Source: Dillenia suffruticosa
Taxonomy: Eukaryota; Streptophyta; Magnoliopsida; Dilleniales; Dilleniaceae
Assembly: GCA_033439265.1 (NCBI GenBank)
Contig: JAVTVX010000031.1
Coordinates: 9,657,501-9,721,500, forward strand
Direction of reading: 5' to 3'
Length of the DNA stretch: 64,000 nt
The position numbers and the translations under genes were made by a program. The notes under the pieces were generated by a model. It did not search any database and was not told the origin of the DNA. It saw nothing but the letters and a program-made list of their open reading frames with translations. This document shows positions 46,219 to 57,700 of this stretch, one piece after another (within the stretch, counting starts at the first letter, position 1; every line of letters starts with the position of its first letter).

Positions 46219-47145
46219 GATCAAAATATACCAAATGCTAGCTTCTGATAACATAGTTTTGACAACCGAAGAATAATTACATGAATCTGCCTAGGAAAAT
46301 TATACAAATGCTAGCTTTTGAACAACCGAATAAATTTAGATCCGCCTGTCTCTGCATAGGAATCACATTGCTTGGGAAGCAACTTTGCATGAAGGATAAA
46401 GTTTCTAACTCCATATGTAACAACCCACTTTTAGAAAAAAGTTCAATTGATACAATAAAAAGTAAACATTTGTGGAAGCTAAATGGTCAAGTCAATAAGA
46501 GTAAAAAAAATATAACAAAAGTGTATGGGTTCTGCCAAAAAGATTTAGATTACTTCTCATCACTTTCTAATTGGCCAGCTAACTTAATACTCAGAGCATC
46601 CCCCTTGTGATTATGTATATCTTAGAAATAAGGGTAAACCATTTTTAATACCAACAATACTATAGACATTCTAATTTAATACACAAGGCATTGCCCTTGT
46701 GATCATGAAAATCTTAGAAAAAAAGGTCTATTATAGTCCTCAAAATATAATCAGTGCCAGTTAGCCTTCCTTAATAGCATTTTCAACGGTTATTTTTCAC
46801 TTTGAAAACAATAGGATGGTAAGCTAATCAGATGAAGAGTAATCGAAGAAATTATACCTCATGACTCCTAGGAGACCAAATTATACCCGATGCTAGCTTT
46901 TGGTTGCATAGTTTTAACAATCGAAGAATAATTATGTGAATCTACCGGGGAAAATTATACCAATCCGAGCTTTTGAACAATCGAAGAAATTTTGATATAT
47001 CTAAATCTCTCCATAAGAATCACTTTGCTTGGAAAGCAACTTTGAATAAAGGCTACATGGCAAGTCAATAAGTTTGAAACAAATATAATAATAAAGTAGG
47101 GACCATTACCACTCAACAACTAAATTGTTATTGCTTATACTTGGA
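46219..47145. repeat. AT-rich modules of unit 2
   Basis: Two modules (about 46219-46690 and 46690-47145) are colinear with 21642-22622. The end GTAGGGACCATTACCACTC runs into the third tRNA-like sequence and preserves the 50 bp or so lost at the gypsy junction between units 1 and 2. Confidence 0.72.
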
Positions 47146-47218
47146 CGTTCACGGTGGGACTCGAACCCATAATCTCCCGCTCCGGAGGTGAGCGCCTTAT
47201 CCATTAGGCCACGCAAAC
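47146..47218 (-). tRNA. tRNA-like sequence 3, tRNA-Arg(CCG)
   Basis: It is 73 nt on the reverse strand: acceptor GTTTGCG/CGTGAAC (with wobble pairs), D stem GCC/GGC, anticodon loop CTCCGGA giving CCG (arginine), variable loop AGATT, T loop TTCGAGT. The A box TGGCCTAATGG and B box GGTTCGAGTCC match consensus well. One mismatch lies in the anticodon stem and one in the T stem. It is the copy closest to a normal gene, but it sits in a repeat and I see no nearby T-run terminator, so function is doubtful. Confidence 0.6.
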
Positions 47219-48250
47219 CTCTTTAAAATATTAATAGTTATTAAAATATTAATTCGATTGATAGTTATTAGGAATTCGGTGGGGAGGTTGAAAATTATTC
47301 TATTGCCTATAAAATTTAATTTATCTGATTTTGCTTTAGGGGCTGCTCCAACAGAAGATATATTAGTTGGCCTCCTATAGTCCTCAGAGTATAATCAATG
47401 CTAGTTGGCCTAGATTAATAGCATTTTCAACAATTTTAACTTGCAAAATAATAGGGTAGTAAGTTACTCAGAGAAAAACGGAAAAATCAATGACAAAAAT
47501 TATCTTTGATAACAATAACCCCATTTATCAACTTCATTGATAGTCACATAAATGCAGCATGTTACCAGAACAAATGGCCAAAGATTTCTTATTTATAAGA
47601 TTTAGTTTTGTGGTTAAAAATTCCTAGACCATTCTTAAGAACAGCCTGATGAAACTATACTTGTTGCTTCTTAGAATACCAAAATACACCAGATCCTATC
47701 TTTTGGTAACATAGTTTTGACAGCGGAAGAATAATTACATGAATCTAGCTAGGAAAATTATACCATTGCTAGCTTCTATACAATCAAAGAAATTTATGTC
47801 CATCTAAATCTCTCCATAAGAATCACTTTGCTTGGGAAACAACTTTGCATGAAGGTTAAAATTTCTAACTCCATACGTCACAACCCATTTTTGAAAAATA
47901 GTTCAATTGATACAATAAAAGTAAAACTTTGCAGAAGCGACATGGTCAAGTCAATAAGATTAAAAAATATATAATAAAAGTGTATAGGTTCTGCCAAAGC
48001 GATTTAGATTACATCTTATCACTTTTTAATAGGTCGGCTAACTTAATACTCTAAATATTCCCCTTCTGATCATATATATCCTAGAAATAAGGGTTAACCA
48101 TGGTTAATACCAACAAACACTCAACAACACTAATTATTGACATTCTAACTTAATATGCAAGGCATCCCCTTGTGATCATGCATATCTTAGAGATAAGGAT
48201 TCTAATAACTTTAAATAATAACAATTTTAACTATCGACTATTAACAACTC
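47219..48250. repeat. Third tandem unit, partial, without CopD
   Basis: After the tRNA head, the spacer (CCTATAAAATTTAATTTATC; TAGTCCTCAGAGTATAATCA) runs straight into module sequence at about 47440, where units 1 and 2 have CopD. It therefore shows the state without the copia insertion. Module markers recur to GATCATGCATATCTTAGAG near 48190. The right border with CopE is approximate. Confidence 0.65.
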
Positions 48251-48589
48251 TTGGTTGATTTACTTAGGTTCTTTTACCTATCATACTTTCATAGTACATA
48301 ATGTAATCATAGTCGTTGAATAGATTTGAATGTTCGGTGGGTCAACACAATTTATAAACAAGATCTCTCTCGGTACTCATTCTTACAAAAATTTTATTTA
48401 TTATCCAACAATGCTTCTTATTTTGCTTCTATTACCTCATACTATAGAAAAAATAAGAGAAAGAGAGATGTTAGAATGCATGGCAATCTAATACATACTT
48501 CTAATATAAAAATTAAGCCAAAATTACAACATGATCCGTGAACCTATTTGGTAACATGTCTTTGTTTAAGAGATCAGTCAAACATTTAA

Positions 48590-49285
48590 TCAAGGCTAAT
48601 GTATTGGATTATAACTTTATTTTCCAACACACTTTCTCTAATGGTGAAGTACTTTATGTCGTTGTACTCATTTTGATTACCACTCTTATTATTCTTATTA
48701 AAAAATACAACAGTTGAATTGTTACAAAATATACATAAAGCCCTAGGTACAGAATATAAAACCCTAAACACGGATATGAAACTCTTGAGCCATACCGCAT
48801 ATAACGTAGTTTCATAACACATCACAAACTCAGCTTTCATAGTGAAGGTAACAGTCAATGTCTACTTAGCACTCCTCCATGATATAGCTCCATCGCCCAT
48901 CATGAAGATGTAACCCGACATTGATTTTTGGGAATCAACACAACCGACAAAGTCTGTATTTGAGTACCTGCCTACTTCTAAACTATTAGTTCTTTTGTAT
49001 GTAAGCATGTGATTTTTAGTGTCTTGTAAATACCTTAACACCTTCTTTGCAAGTTTCAAACCTAGATTACTTTGATATTTACCTCATTCTCATAGCATGT
49101 GCTATATCAGGTCTTCTACAGACCTGTTCATACATAAGAATTCCAATAATAGAAGCATATGGGATATTAGCTATCTGTTCCCTTTCTAAATCTGTCTTAG
49201 GGTATTGGTCCAAATTGAATCTATCCCCTTTGACAATTGGAACTATACTTGGTGAGCAATTCTCTATCTTATATATTTTAAACAC
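48590..49285 (-). pseudogene. CopE RT C-terminus and RNase H
   Basis: The frame 49285-49079 gives DLEREQIANIPYASIIGILM and YEQVCRRPDIAHAMRMR. The frame 49059-48862 gives KLAKKVLRYLQDTKNHMLTY and SNTDFVGCVDSQKSMSGYIF. The frame 48858-48586 gives MKAEFVMCYETTLYAVWLKS, a decayed ST(M)EAE block, and ends ESVLENKVIIQYISLD. The RNase H Asp in SDSDF is changed to NTDF. Frameshifts separate all three blocks. Confidence 0.88.
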
Positions 49286-49299
49286 TTTGTTGATGTTGG

Positions 49300-52060
49300 T
49301 CTCTTGAGATAGTCCCAGGATCTTATGGGATCTATCTCGATGTATCTTTATGCTGATAGCAAAAGATACATCATCTAAATCCTTTATCTTAAAGTTCTTA
49401 TAGAGGAACTATTTTACCTCATGCAGCATCTCCTTATCATTGATGGCAAATATTATGTTATCCATATAAAAGACAAGGAAACAAAACATACTCCTACTGA
49501 CCTTGAGATATATGCATTGATCTAGAATATTCTCTTCAAAACTGAATGAAGTAACTATGTTATGGAATTTCAAATACCACTGGCCTTGTATTTCTCGATG
49601 TTGCCTAATGAGTAAGTCTTAGTCTTGAAGACTTATTTATATCCGATGGATTTTACCACATCTGGTAACTCTACAAGTTCCTAGACTCCATTGCTCCTCA
49701 TAGAGTCCATCTTATCTTTCATGACATTCAGCTATAAGTTTGAATTCTTAAAGCTCATGGGTTGTGAAAACGTTTCCAGGTCCTCTATGGCTTTGACATT
49801 ATAATCAGACTGCTAAAAGTATACCACATAGGCATCAAATATAGCTGACCTTCTTTCTCAAGTAGATTTCCTTAATATTGGTTTAACATTTTTTGAAAGA
49901 GAAGATTGACTAACTTGATCTTGATCAGTTGTTTGTGGAATTTCTTGGTTGTCATCTATACCTTGATTTATGTTTATAGGCACTTGAGGGTCATTTTGGA
50001 TGACAACTAACATGATACTTGAACTTGATGGGTCCCTTTAGGAGCTAAGCCCCGAAAGTAATCCCTTCCACTAAGCAAGTCATTCTCTAAAAATCTAGCA
50101 TTTCTAGATTCCACAAATCTAGTGTGGTAGGTGGACAATAAAACTGGTATCTCTTAAATTTATCGACATAATTGATAAAGTATCTACTCACAGTCCTTCG
50201 GTCCAGTTTGTTATCTCATGGATTCTAGACCCTTATCTCAAAGGATTCCAACCCTTAAGTAACTCAAAGGGAGTTTTGGCTATAGCCTTGGTTGAAACCG
50301 TGTTTAGCATGTACATTGTCATTTTGAGAGTTTCAGTTCACAAAAACTTAGGCAGTTTGGAGCTAACCATATCAAGGAAGGTTCTATTCCTTATTTTAGC
50401 TACCCTTTTCTAGTCAGGTGTGAACCAGACATAATGTATTGGACAACAATCTCATTTTCCTAAAAAAGTTTTACAAATGGATCTAGTGGTTGTCCATCCT
50501 CTATATACCTTCTATAGTATTCTACACCTCTATCTGATCTCATAACCTTTATTTGCTTACTGCATTGTTTCTCTAATTCTGTCTTGAAAATTTTAAAAGC
50601 ATCCAATGCCCCATCCTTATGGCGAAGGATATAGAGATATATATATCATGAATAGTCTTCTATTAATGAGATGAAGTAAGTATAACCATATAAGTCTATA
50701 CCTAAATTCCAAATGTCCATATATATGATCTCAAACAATTTTGAGCTCTTCCTGATACATTTTTGAGTTTTGTTGGTCTACTTTCCCTTAATGTAGTCCA
50801 CACAATTATTAAAATCATTAAAATCTAGAGTATTAAGTGACTTATTTTTTATCGACTTTTCTATTCTCTATATGAAAATGTGTCTTAATCTCTGCTACCA
50901 CAACATTAAGAGTTTTCCTCAATGATACTTCTTTTAACCCTTGTATGTGTTACATCTATGCAAATATTATCTTGTAAAATAATATTATATAATACATCTA
51001 ATAATGGACCATAACTAATGATATTTGAACTAAAAAATAAAGTCATTTTATTATTAATTGGAAAGAGTAACCGAATAGTATAAATTTTGAAATAGAAATT
51101 AATTTCCTAGAAAACTCAGATATATAAAAAACTCTCTTCAATTTCAAAAATGCTCGATGGCTAGAATGACCTCGCAATTATCAATACCCTTTATCCATGA
51201 GCTCATTTTGTTACCCGAATAGATGAGTTGTTTACGATCCACTATCTTTCTTAGACTTTCGTACCTTTATTCTCAAACTACCGCTTATTCTTAGTACAAT
51301 CCTACTTCTTGTGTCCTTTCATTTTATAAAAATAATAATAAAAACAAAAACACTCACACTCTTTCTTTATGTTTGTTTTCGGTTTTGTGCTCTTTTAGTT
51401 TAGTTTGGACTTGCTCTTCTTCTTCCCTCGTACCACCAAATGTGTACTTGGAGAACCTTACTTCATCTCCATTAGTAGCCTTTTTTCCTTCTGCACACAT
51501 ATGGCCATTAACTCATTGATAGACCATTTCTTATTATGTGTGTTATAGGAAATCTTAGGAGGACTGTAGGACTGCGTAATAGAGTTTAGAATAAATTACA
51601 CGAGAAAAGATTCGAACATCTCAACTTTCAGGATTTTTAATTAAGTTACTAAATCCCACATCCAGATGATGTGCTCGCGCACACCATGGACAGTAGTGAG
51701 ATTTATGGTGAATAACTATATAATGAGGGTACTAACCAAAAATTTCTTTGATGCCGTAAATTGCTCGTCTATAGCTTTAAGAAGAGCACATACATTGGTA
51801 TGCTAGTTGTCTTTGCTCTTCATGAATATGGTACTTAGACAATTAAATCGCCCCCACTTTTATAAAGAGTCTTTTCATATACAGAACTGATATCGTTCAC
51901 CGGAGGATGCTCATCCTTCCGTATAGTATAGTCAATGTTTAAGCATGTTAGAATGAGAAAGACAATTTCCCTCTACTCTTTATAGCCTCCTCCGGTTAAA
52001 TTGGAAAAATCTAATTTCAAATCTATGGTTTGAAATACTACAAATAAATGAACATGCTTA
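49300..52060 (-). pseudogene. CopE gag to RT, heavily decayed
   Basis: Readable pieces on the reverse strand include FLVFYMDNIIFAINDKEMLH near 49480-49420 (the YVDD strand as YMDN, with an Asp lost). The integrase core LFEIIYMDIWNLGIDLYGY is near 50740, with KVMRSDRGVEYYRRYIEDGQ near 50540, which keeps the second Asp. A zinc-knuckle remnant (KMKGHKK) is near 51320. A gag start near 52040 reads NLTGGGYKEWRGKL. No frame longer than 80 codons survives. Confidence 0.78.
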
Positions 52061-52314
52061 TTAAATATATATGAGGCATTTAATATATATCTATCAATAC
52101 AAACATATGAAAATAAATGTATGTCATAGAATTGCATGTCAGCTAAATTTCTAATTTTATTAGATTTATTTGATCTTATGATAAGATTTACGAAAAACAG
52201 CTCATTCCCCAATGTGTGTGGGTTAATTAGGAAATTACCAATAACTAGTATATCCCTGATTGCTTTATCCTTTGTACTTAACCCTCTAAGATAACCACTC
52301 TAGTAAACTAGGTT

Positions 52315-55300
52315 TGTCACGCCCCAAATTGGAGCCATGGACAGCCGCCCGTTATCCCGGATATTGACATTCTATAACCAAACGAGCAAAAGCTCCCCAT
52401 AAGTCAGAAGTCTATCAAATACCATATATCGACCTGTCACATATTTACATACATAGGCCATTCCGGCCAAAATCAACAATCTTCTCAAATCATCCAATCC
52501 CTATCAACCAAGCAGGATAACATAAGGCTAACAACAGTCCTATACCAGACCTCTACTGCCATGCCCCCATCAAAGGCATGAACAGTCGTCAGTTACCCCT
52601 CATGTGATTTAGAGGTAGAACCGAGCGAATCTAGAGGATACTTCTAGAACATGACACGTTTCCCAAAGTAAATATACACAATAGTACAGATCATGTCTCA
52701 ATGCAATAGAATAGAGTTGAGAGTTTTAATAAGATACACATAATTTTACATACAACCATCCATTTTTATACACAATGGTCTATCTACAATCTCAATACAT
52801 AAATATACAATTTCATTGGCAAATCCTTCCCAATATCATGTCGAGTACCTAATCAACAGCCTCGATCTCCAACAAAAGCCTCGTGCGCTGATAAGTCTCA
52901 ACGTGTCCCACTATAGCTATCTCTGTACACAACGAGAAATAAGGGGTGAGTATCAAGAAAGATACTCAGTGAGTGAGAGGGTATATATCATGTGTTTAAT
53001 GTGTCAGTGAAAAATGGAGTATCAAAGTTCTCAATAATTCCATATATTATAAGAAATCGTGTATAATACTCAATTTATCATAAATCATTCTTTTCACATA
53101 CATTTCAAACATATATACATCCATGTCATCAAATCATGTTAGAATAGAGTGTGCCAAGATCAGTTCTGACAAGAGTTGACCGTGACCAATGACAGACGCA
53201 TAGGGGGTTTTGTATGCAATAGGTTAGAAAAGCTCTCTACCCTGACGTTGGCGACAAACCTCATCAGGTGCTAGACTATGGCGCACCATAGCACTCCCCC
53301 TTATGGGTTCAACCTGACTAGTACCATGTTGAATCACAATACATTTACCATTTTCCGATATCATATGGGATACCTTCCGCAGAAGCGTATCGGGTGCAAA
53401 TATGGATCACCTATACATACATCCTTCGTATCTACGGAATGGGATTCATCCATCACAAAGTTATCATCATCACATGCTAGGGCCCTCGGCCCATATAAAA
53501 TATTATCATCAAATCAATCACGTGCCATGCCACATTTCTCAAGCAATGTCAATCATTTCTACAAGGTGCAATGGCACAGTTTCGTATTTTAAAACTCGTT
53601 TGGATACATATACAACACGTATAAACATATTTGTGGATACTCTATGAATTCACAAAAACATTTCATAATTCATTGAAAATTTCACATCACATATTCATTA
53701 AATCATGATTGCATCACAAAACGTTTTAAAACATGATATTGTGCATCAGACACATAATATAATAAATCTCACTCATAGTATATGAGAGGGTTAGTCACTC
53801 TCTACCAAGTACCATAAGTGTCGAAAGTGTTTTCTCTCGTTTGGTCATCACCCGTGTGCCTACAATGGCAACACAATGCATATATGAGGATTTATGTCAT
53901 GATTTGAACTTATTAGATTAAATTGTATTCTGGCAATTCTTTCCTCTAAGATTAATGTTAGGGTATCCTAGGGCATGCTCTATCCCTTTTTCCGTCATCC
54001 TTATCATATATTCTTTACAATTCATTTAATTAGTACACACTTTATCACACCAACACAACACATGTGCTTATAGTTCATTATTCATGGTTTCTGCACATAT
54101 GTACCTTTGCGCAATCATATGAAAATGGTCATAACTTCTACTACACAACTCCGAATCACATGCTTCCTATTTCATTTTAAAGCTAAGAGACAGCACTACA
54201 ACTTTCATTTTGAATGTTTCTTCAGATTCTAATCGCAAAAGTTCAGGAAAACCAATCTTTGTCTCAATTCTATTATAAACGTCCACTCTGTCCTATCTTA
54301 GTAAAAATGCAATAACTCCTTGCACATAACTCCAATTCAAATGCCTTTTGGTTATGTTATAGATGAGACATATACCTACAACTTTCACGTTGAAAGTTGT
54401 TCTTAATTCAGACTCGAAATAGGTCACAAAGAAGGCGGTTGATCTAGGACCGAAAACAGAGTGAAAATTTGCATAGTTTTGGAAGATTTTGTATAACTTT
54501 TGATTCCCTTGTGTAAATTGGCTGAAATTGTCATAGTAGGTTTCTAAGAGGGAGATCTACAACTTTTCTTCTTTGTGTATTTGCAAACAAGGGCTAGAAG
54601 GAAGTCGTACAATACTACTGTTTTTGGTGTTGGAGAATGGTTGACCCTCTGTCGAGTTTCAGAAGAGTGGCTGTAACTTTTGACACAGGGGTCGGATTGA
54701 GGCGATTCTTATATCATTGGAAAGATAAGACCTAGATCTACAAATTACATACTGGTGTATTTGCTAATTTAGACCATAAGACACCTCAAAATAGAGGTTA
54801 AGTCACGGATAAAAACAGAGTTAAAGCAGGACAAAACAAAAATTTCTATGCAGAATACTTAACTTTGAAAAATCACTAAAAATCAAATTATCTACAGAAT
54901 TAAACGAATCATATCTCATTTAAAGCTCTATGAGTCTAGTTTCACCTTAAATTAACCTAGCTCAGTTTGGCTTTGCGTAAAAAATGTTATGACCAAAATA
55001 TCACAACATGGTTAGAATTTCTTACCTTTTTGAAGCTTTTAGTCTCTCTCTAGATCCACTTGGTAAGGCTTCTCCTTTCCTCCCAATTTTTGGATATGTT
55101 ATACTAGGGTTTGTAAGAAATGAATTTATGTAAAAATATTTGGGTGTTGTTGTAGGAAAAATTTGGGTTTCCTACCTTGAACTCACGGTTTTGGAGAGGA
55201 GAATGGAGAGCATTTTCTTGGCTTCTTTGGATTTGTTTGGTCACACAAAGTGCAATCCCTCTCTCTCTCCCACATTTTGCACTCTTTTACCCAACAAATC

Positions 55301-56001
55301 TCACTTTCTCATACTACAAGCACACTCTTTCTCACACTACACTCAACTCCTCATTAATGTTATGTCTCCAAACAACCAAATCCAAGGGCTCACAAAATTT
55401 GATCCAACTCCAAGTTAATCCTCACCCTTGGTTTATTCCCAAGAAACCCACACATTTCACTCAATGAATAGAGCTCTTTGCCCCCCACTAACTCAATCCA
55501 ATGGTCCAAATAATTCATCTCATCACTTACTCAATTTCAACCCTTGGATCAACTCTTCAAATGCCCAAAAAAGTCTCCTCTCTCTCTCGATCTCACATCC
55601 TCTCTCTTTCCCTCTCTCTTCTCACTTGTTTGGTCATGATTTTGGGAGAAGGAACCATTTGCCAAATAGTTTTAATTTTTTGTTAATTGCAAAGGAGTCC
55701 CTTGATCTATAAAAATTATATTTTGATCCCGAAAATTTTATAATTCTAAGTTAAACCTAAAATCTTGTATTAGGCCTAATTTAATTTATCTCATATCAAA
55801 ACGTGGTCGTTTAGCCTTTCCGAGACACATTTGACGCGGCTGAGTTTTTATTGGCAAATTTATAGAAAATTTTAGGATTTAGCTCTACAAAATAAGATTT
55901 ACTCAATTTGATGTGCTTATACACTCTAGAGTTATTTTCATTATGTTTGGACCATCTATGGTCATTTTGAAAATTTTTTTATTTTTGGCGATTTTGACCG
56001 A
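52315..56001 (+). mobile_element. Long LTR, copy E, cut at its 3' part by the CACTA element
   Basis: It starts TGTCACGCCCCAAATTGG inside the 5' part of CopE. Blocks shared with copy A follow in order: GTGAGTAT...CTCAGTGAGTGAGAGGG (52946-52982), CTCTACCCTGACGTTGGCGA (53236), the ACCCTCTGTCGAGTTTCAG block (54650), CT-rich tracts and GTGGTCGTTTAGCCTTTCC (55802). It lacks the GC-rich island. At 56001 the sequence changes to the CACTA terminus. The remaining 130 bp or so of the LTR must lie beyond the right end of the window. Confidence 0.8.
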
Positions 56002-57245
56002 CACTACAAAAAAACAAGAATTCAGCGACGAATTTTAGCAACGACAAATATTCGTCGCAAATCTGTAACAAATTTAGCAACAAAAAATACTATTATCACA
56101 AATTAGCCACGATTTTAGTAACAAAAATATTTTCGTCGCAAATTTAGCAACAAAAAAAATTTTCGTTACAAAATTCGTCACTAATTTTTGACGAAAAATT
56201 TTTTATACAAAATTCGTTGCAAATTTACCACGAAAAAAAAAATTTGTTGCTAAATTTGCAATGAATTTCAAAATTCGTAGCTAAATTTGGGACGAAAAAA
56301 CAAATTGACGAAATAGAAATTCGTCCCTAAATCTAGGACGAATTTGTTTATTCGTCCCAAAATTTTGTGACGAATTTCTCAATTCGTCCCTAAATTTGAG
56401 ACGAAAATGAATTTGTCCCTAAATTTGCGACGAATTTCTAAAGTCGTTGCAAATTTAACGACAAATATTTATATTCCTTGCAACAAATACGATTATTTGT
56501 TGCTAAATTTATTACAAATTAGCAACAAATATAATATTTGTGGCAAAATTCGTCGTTAAAATTCATTTTTCGGTCATTTTTTTAATTACTTGTATTAGAA
56601 ACATTTTCTAATATTAAAAAATGATTTGTAAATGGTGATATACATTGATAGCGTACAGAATCTTAAAATGTTCAAAAAACTTTATATAAAATAGTTCATT
56701 TATTATCTGTTTATGTAAAACAATGATAATATGGTGTAATATTTTAAATTGGTACATTTATTTTCTATAACTTTACAAATCTTTTAAATTGTTGCAAAAG
56801 ATTATTATTAGTATATTCATTTTCTATTCATTATCTGTTAAATTTTCTATTCTCAGCACTGATAACTTTATCTTATAAATTTGTTTAAGTATTTAATTCA
56901 CTAAACTAAAAGTTAAAGTAGAAATACTTGTTAATTAATAATCAATATATTGAATGTTTTTTTTATAATTATATCATAGTACGCAAATATTGTTAATAGT
57001 TTATCGATTTAGTTTCTATTTTAGTGCATTCCATGAGTTATTTGTCAGAAACCATAAGTATTGTTGCTAAATTCGTTACAAATTATAAAGGAAAAAATTA
57101 TTTGTTGCTAAATTCGTTACAATTGCGACGAAAACATATATTCATAAGAAATTTAGTAGCGAAACCATTCTTTCATCGCAGATTTTAGCGACAAAAAAAA
57201 AATTTTGACCATGATTCTAGGATGAATTTAGGGACAAAAAATTTT
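56002..57245 (+). repeat. CACTA left terminal and subterminal repeat region
   Basis: The terminal CACTACAA is followed by dozens of short direct and inverted motifs (TTCGTCGC, GCGACGAA, TTGCTAAATTTG, GGGACGAA, TTCGTCCC). They are concentrated at 56020-56570 and again at 57060-57245, with a plain AT-rich stretch between them. In En/Spm elements such motifs bind TNPA. I infer the same role here. Confidence 0.85.
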
Positions 57246-57422
57246 TGTCCCTAATTTCAATATATTTCACACTTCCTTCACTCTCACTCTCTCTGTTTCG
57301 CGCTGTTCATTTTCTAATAGCCGCGAAGGTAGTTCTGCGAAGAGATCACGGAAGGGATGTCAAATCAGCTCTTGGTGGGCTAGTCATGGCAAGGGGCCAT
57401 AGCCCCTGCACGCCCCAGCAGC

Positions 57423-57480
57423 GCAAAGGGGCCTCTGGCCCCTTTGCGGCTCCTCCGAGCGAAGGGGCCGCTGGCCCCTT
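57423..57480. repeat. Two GC-rich perfect hairpins
   Basis: GCAAAGGGGCC-TCT-GGCCCCTTTGC (57423-57447, 11-bp arms) and AAGGGGCC-GCT-GGCCCCTT (57462-57480, 8-bp arms) are perfect inverted repeats. A third half-site, GAAGGGGCC, lies at about 57497. They sit in a GC-rich segment (57310-57535) right after the subterminal region. Confidence 0.85.
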
Positions 57481-57544
57481 TGCAGTTCCGCCGCACGAAG
57501 GGGCCACCGCCCTTGCGCTGCCCCGCCTCACGATGGTCAAGACA

Positions 57545-57700
57545 TTTTCACGAAAGCATTAGTCAAAAATCCAGTGCAACATAGTCGGGCTAACCACTTT
57601 GCCATCAAGTACGATTTTATCATAAATGCAATAGAGAAAAATGAAGTCAGCTTGAAGTATTGCACATTTGAAGAGCAAATGGTAGAAATTTCAGCTCTTA
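57545..57700 (+). pseudogene. Copia RNase H C-terminal fragment inside CACTA
   Basis: One open stretch encodes KNPVQHSRANHFAIKYDFI, then IEKNEVSLKYCTFEEQMVEI. This corresponds to the conserved end of Ty1/copia RNase H (the 'NPV.H.R.KHI.IKYHF' and 'LKYC.TEEQ.ADI' positions). There is no other copia sequence, LTR or primer site around it. It is therefore a captured fragment or the remnant of a deleted insertion. It keeps an open frame to 57826, but with unrelated sequence after EEQMVEI. Confidence 0.8.

Larger units (their letters stand above)
40255..47145. repeat. About 4 kb tandem unit, copy 2 (split by inverted long LTR)
   Basis: The unit repeats the order of copy 1: tRNA-like head (40255-40327), spacer, CopD gag and LTR in antisense, then two modules ending at the third tRNA-like sequence. 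The inverted long LTR at 43044-45925 sits inside its CopD LTR. Subtracting that LTR leaves about 4.01 kb. Confidence 0.78.
48300..52314 (-). mobile_element. CopE: decayed Ty1/copia of a different lineage, reverse strand
   Basis: The reverse strand gives gag (about 52050-51250), protease/integrase (about 51250-50200), RT (about 49900-49080) and RNase H (49060-48590) in Ty1/copia order. The motifs (CRRPDIAHAM, SGYIFMMGDGAISWRS) resemble Tork-like elements more than the SIRE-like ones elsewhere in the window. No LTR pair is visible. The right end is cut by the long LTR at 52315 and the left end abuts the tandem units. Stops are frequent throughout. Confidence 0.82.

Noticed and set aside
47146-47218. 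A functional single-copy tRNA-Arg gene
   Set aside because: The fold is good, but the copy sits in a repeat with two degenerate siblings, has two stem mismatches and no close T-run terminator. I list it as tRNA-like only.
18636-48250. tRNA-derived SINE interpretation of the tRNA-headed unit
   Set aside because: The shared body lies upstream of the tRNA on the tRNA strand rather than downstream, there is no A- or T-rich tail, and the units are in tandem.
57245-57562. A 105-codon frame in the CACTA GC island
   Set aside because: It is made by the GGGGCC inverted repeats. The opposite strand is also open, and no family is recognised.
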